Shown here piece by piece: positions 63,937-64,000 of a DNA stretch of 64,000 bases; the first letter of the stretch is position 1, and every line of letters starts with the position of its first letter. Under the pieces are notes generated by a model. The model was not told where the DNA came from and made no database searches. It saw only the letters and a list, made by a program, of their open reading frames with translations. The DNA comes from Cupriavidus pauculus (GTDB taxonomy: Bacteria > Pseudomonadota > Gammaproteobacteria > Burkholderiales > Burkholderiaceae), in contig NZ_PJRP01000019.1 in assembly GCF_002858765.1 (NCBI RefSeq), positions 79,994-143,993 of the forward strand. Direction: 5' to 3'. Both the position numbers and the translations under genes were made by a program.

Positions 63937-64000
63937 GGGCGGTCCGCGGGGGGCTCCCCTCTCCCGCCTGCGGGGGGGGGGCCGGGGGGGAGGGGGCGGC
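63937..64000. other. G-homopolymer tail, probable contig end
   Basis: After the SDR stop the sequence becomes runs of up to ten G with few other bases. This is unlike any other part of the window and is typical of low-quality reads at a contig edge. No feature is called. Confidence 0.6.

Overview
The window is about two thirds G+C, with dense codirectional operons and many short overlaps. Its gene families are typical of Burkholderiales: a Bug-type solute receptor, many LysR regulators, SDR and VOC enzymes, and a DUF3701-type tyrosine recombinase. A Cupriavidus/Ralstonia-like chromosome or megaplasmid is my best guess, inferred from gene content and style, not from a marker gene. I saw no rRNA, tRNA or CRISPR array. 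The last ~50 bases are long G runs and look like a contig end.

Layout. 0-5 kb: a Bug receptor, then a coupled NitT/TauT-type ABC importer operon (lipoprotein receptor, ATPase, permease, plus a second receptor of a different family). 5-9 kb: SDR and GlxA-type regulator in divergence, then a PAP2 lipoprotein with a passenger-like tail. 9-15 kb: an ldtD-mepK peptidoglycan pair, a UspA gene behind a well-placed FNR/Anr box, a DUF4239 membrane protein, and a tyrosine recombinase with a dif-like dyad just upstream. 14.5-19.4 kb: a complete ytcA-mdtN-mdtO-mdtP efflux operon. 19.4-25.3 kb: a YcgR/PilZ protein, a tannase/feruloyl esterase with divergent LysR, another LysR, DUF1275 and DUF1330 proteins.

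25.3-27.7 kb is an island of mobile DNA: an intact IS110-family element whose leader could hold a bridge RNA, an internally deleted second IS, and the last ~46 codons of a zinc alcohol dehydrogenase. A solitary argC and its divergent LysR follow. 29.6-34 kb carries small lipoproteins, a YeeE/YedE pair, a YdjM-like protein and an EamA exporter. 34-37 kb pairs an exported epoxide hydrolase with a divergent cytochrome P450 across a leader full of phased GATACA boxes.

37-44 kb is the most coherent unusual system. A TetR gene, a FAD subunit, a fused [2Fe-2S]-molybdopterin hydroxylase and a FixJ-like response regulator form one overlapping operon. A GAF histidine kinase diverges from it, and the same 11-bp operator core lies at both predicted promoters. 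I read this as a molybdenum hydroxylase under both ligand (TetR) and two-component control. 45-50 kb holds a solitary AceE-type dehydrogenase, a SulP transporter and an AraC-VOC pair. 50.8-56.6 kb is a tight operon of a triple-receiver hybrid kinase, CheR, CheB and a receiver-kinase, with no MCP, CheA or CheW. 56.7-64 kb contains a DUF1801 protein, an MFS transporter, a LysR-nitronate monooxygenase operon, two unknown proteins, and a LysR/SDR divergent pair.
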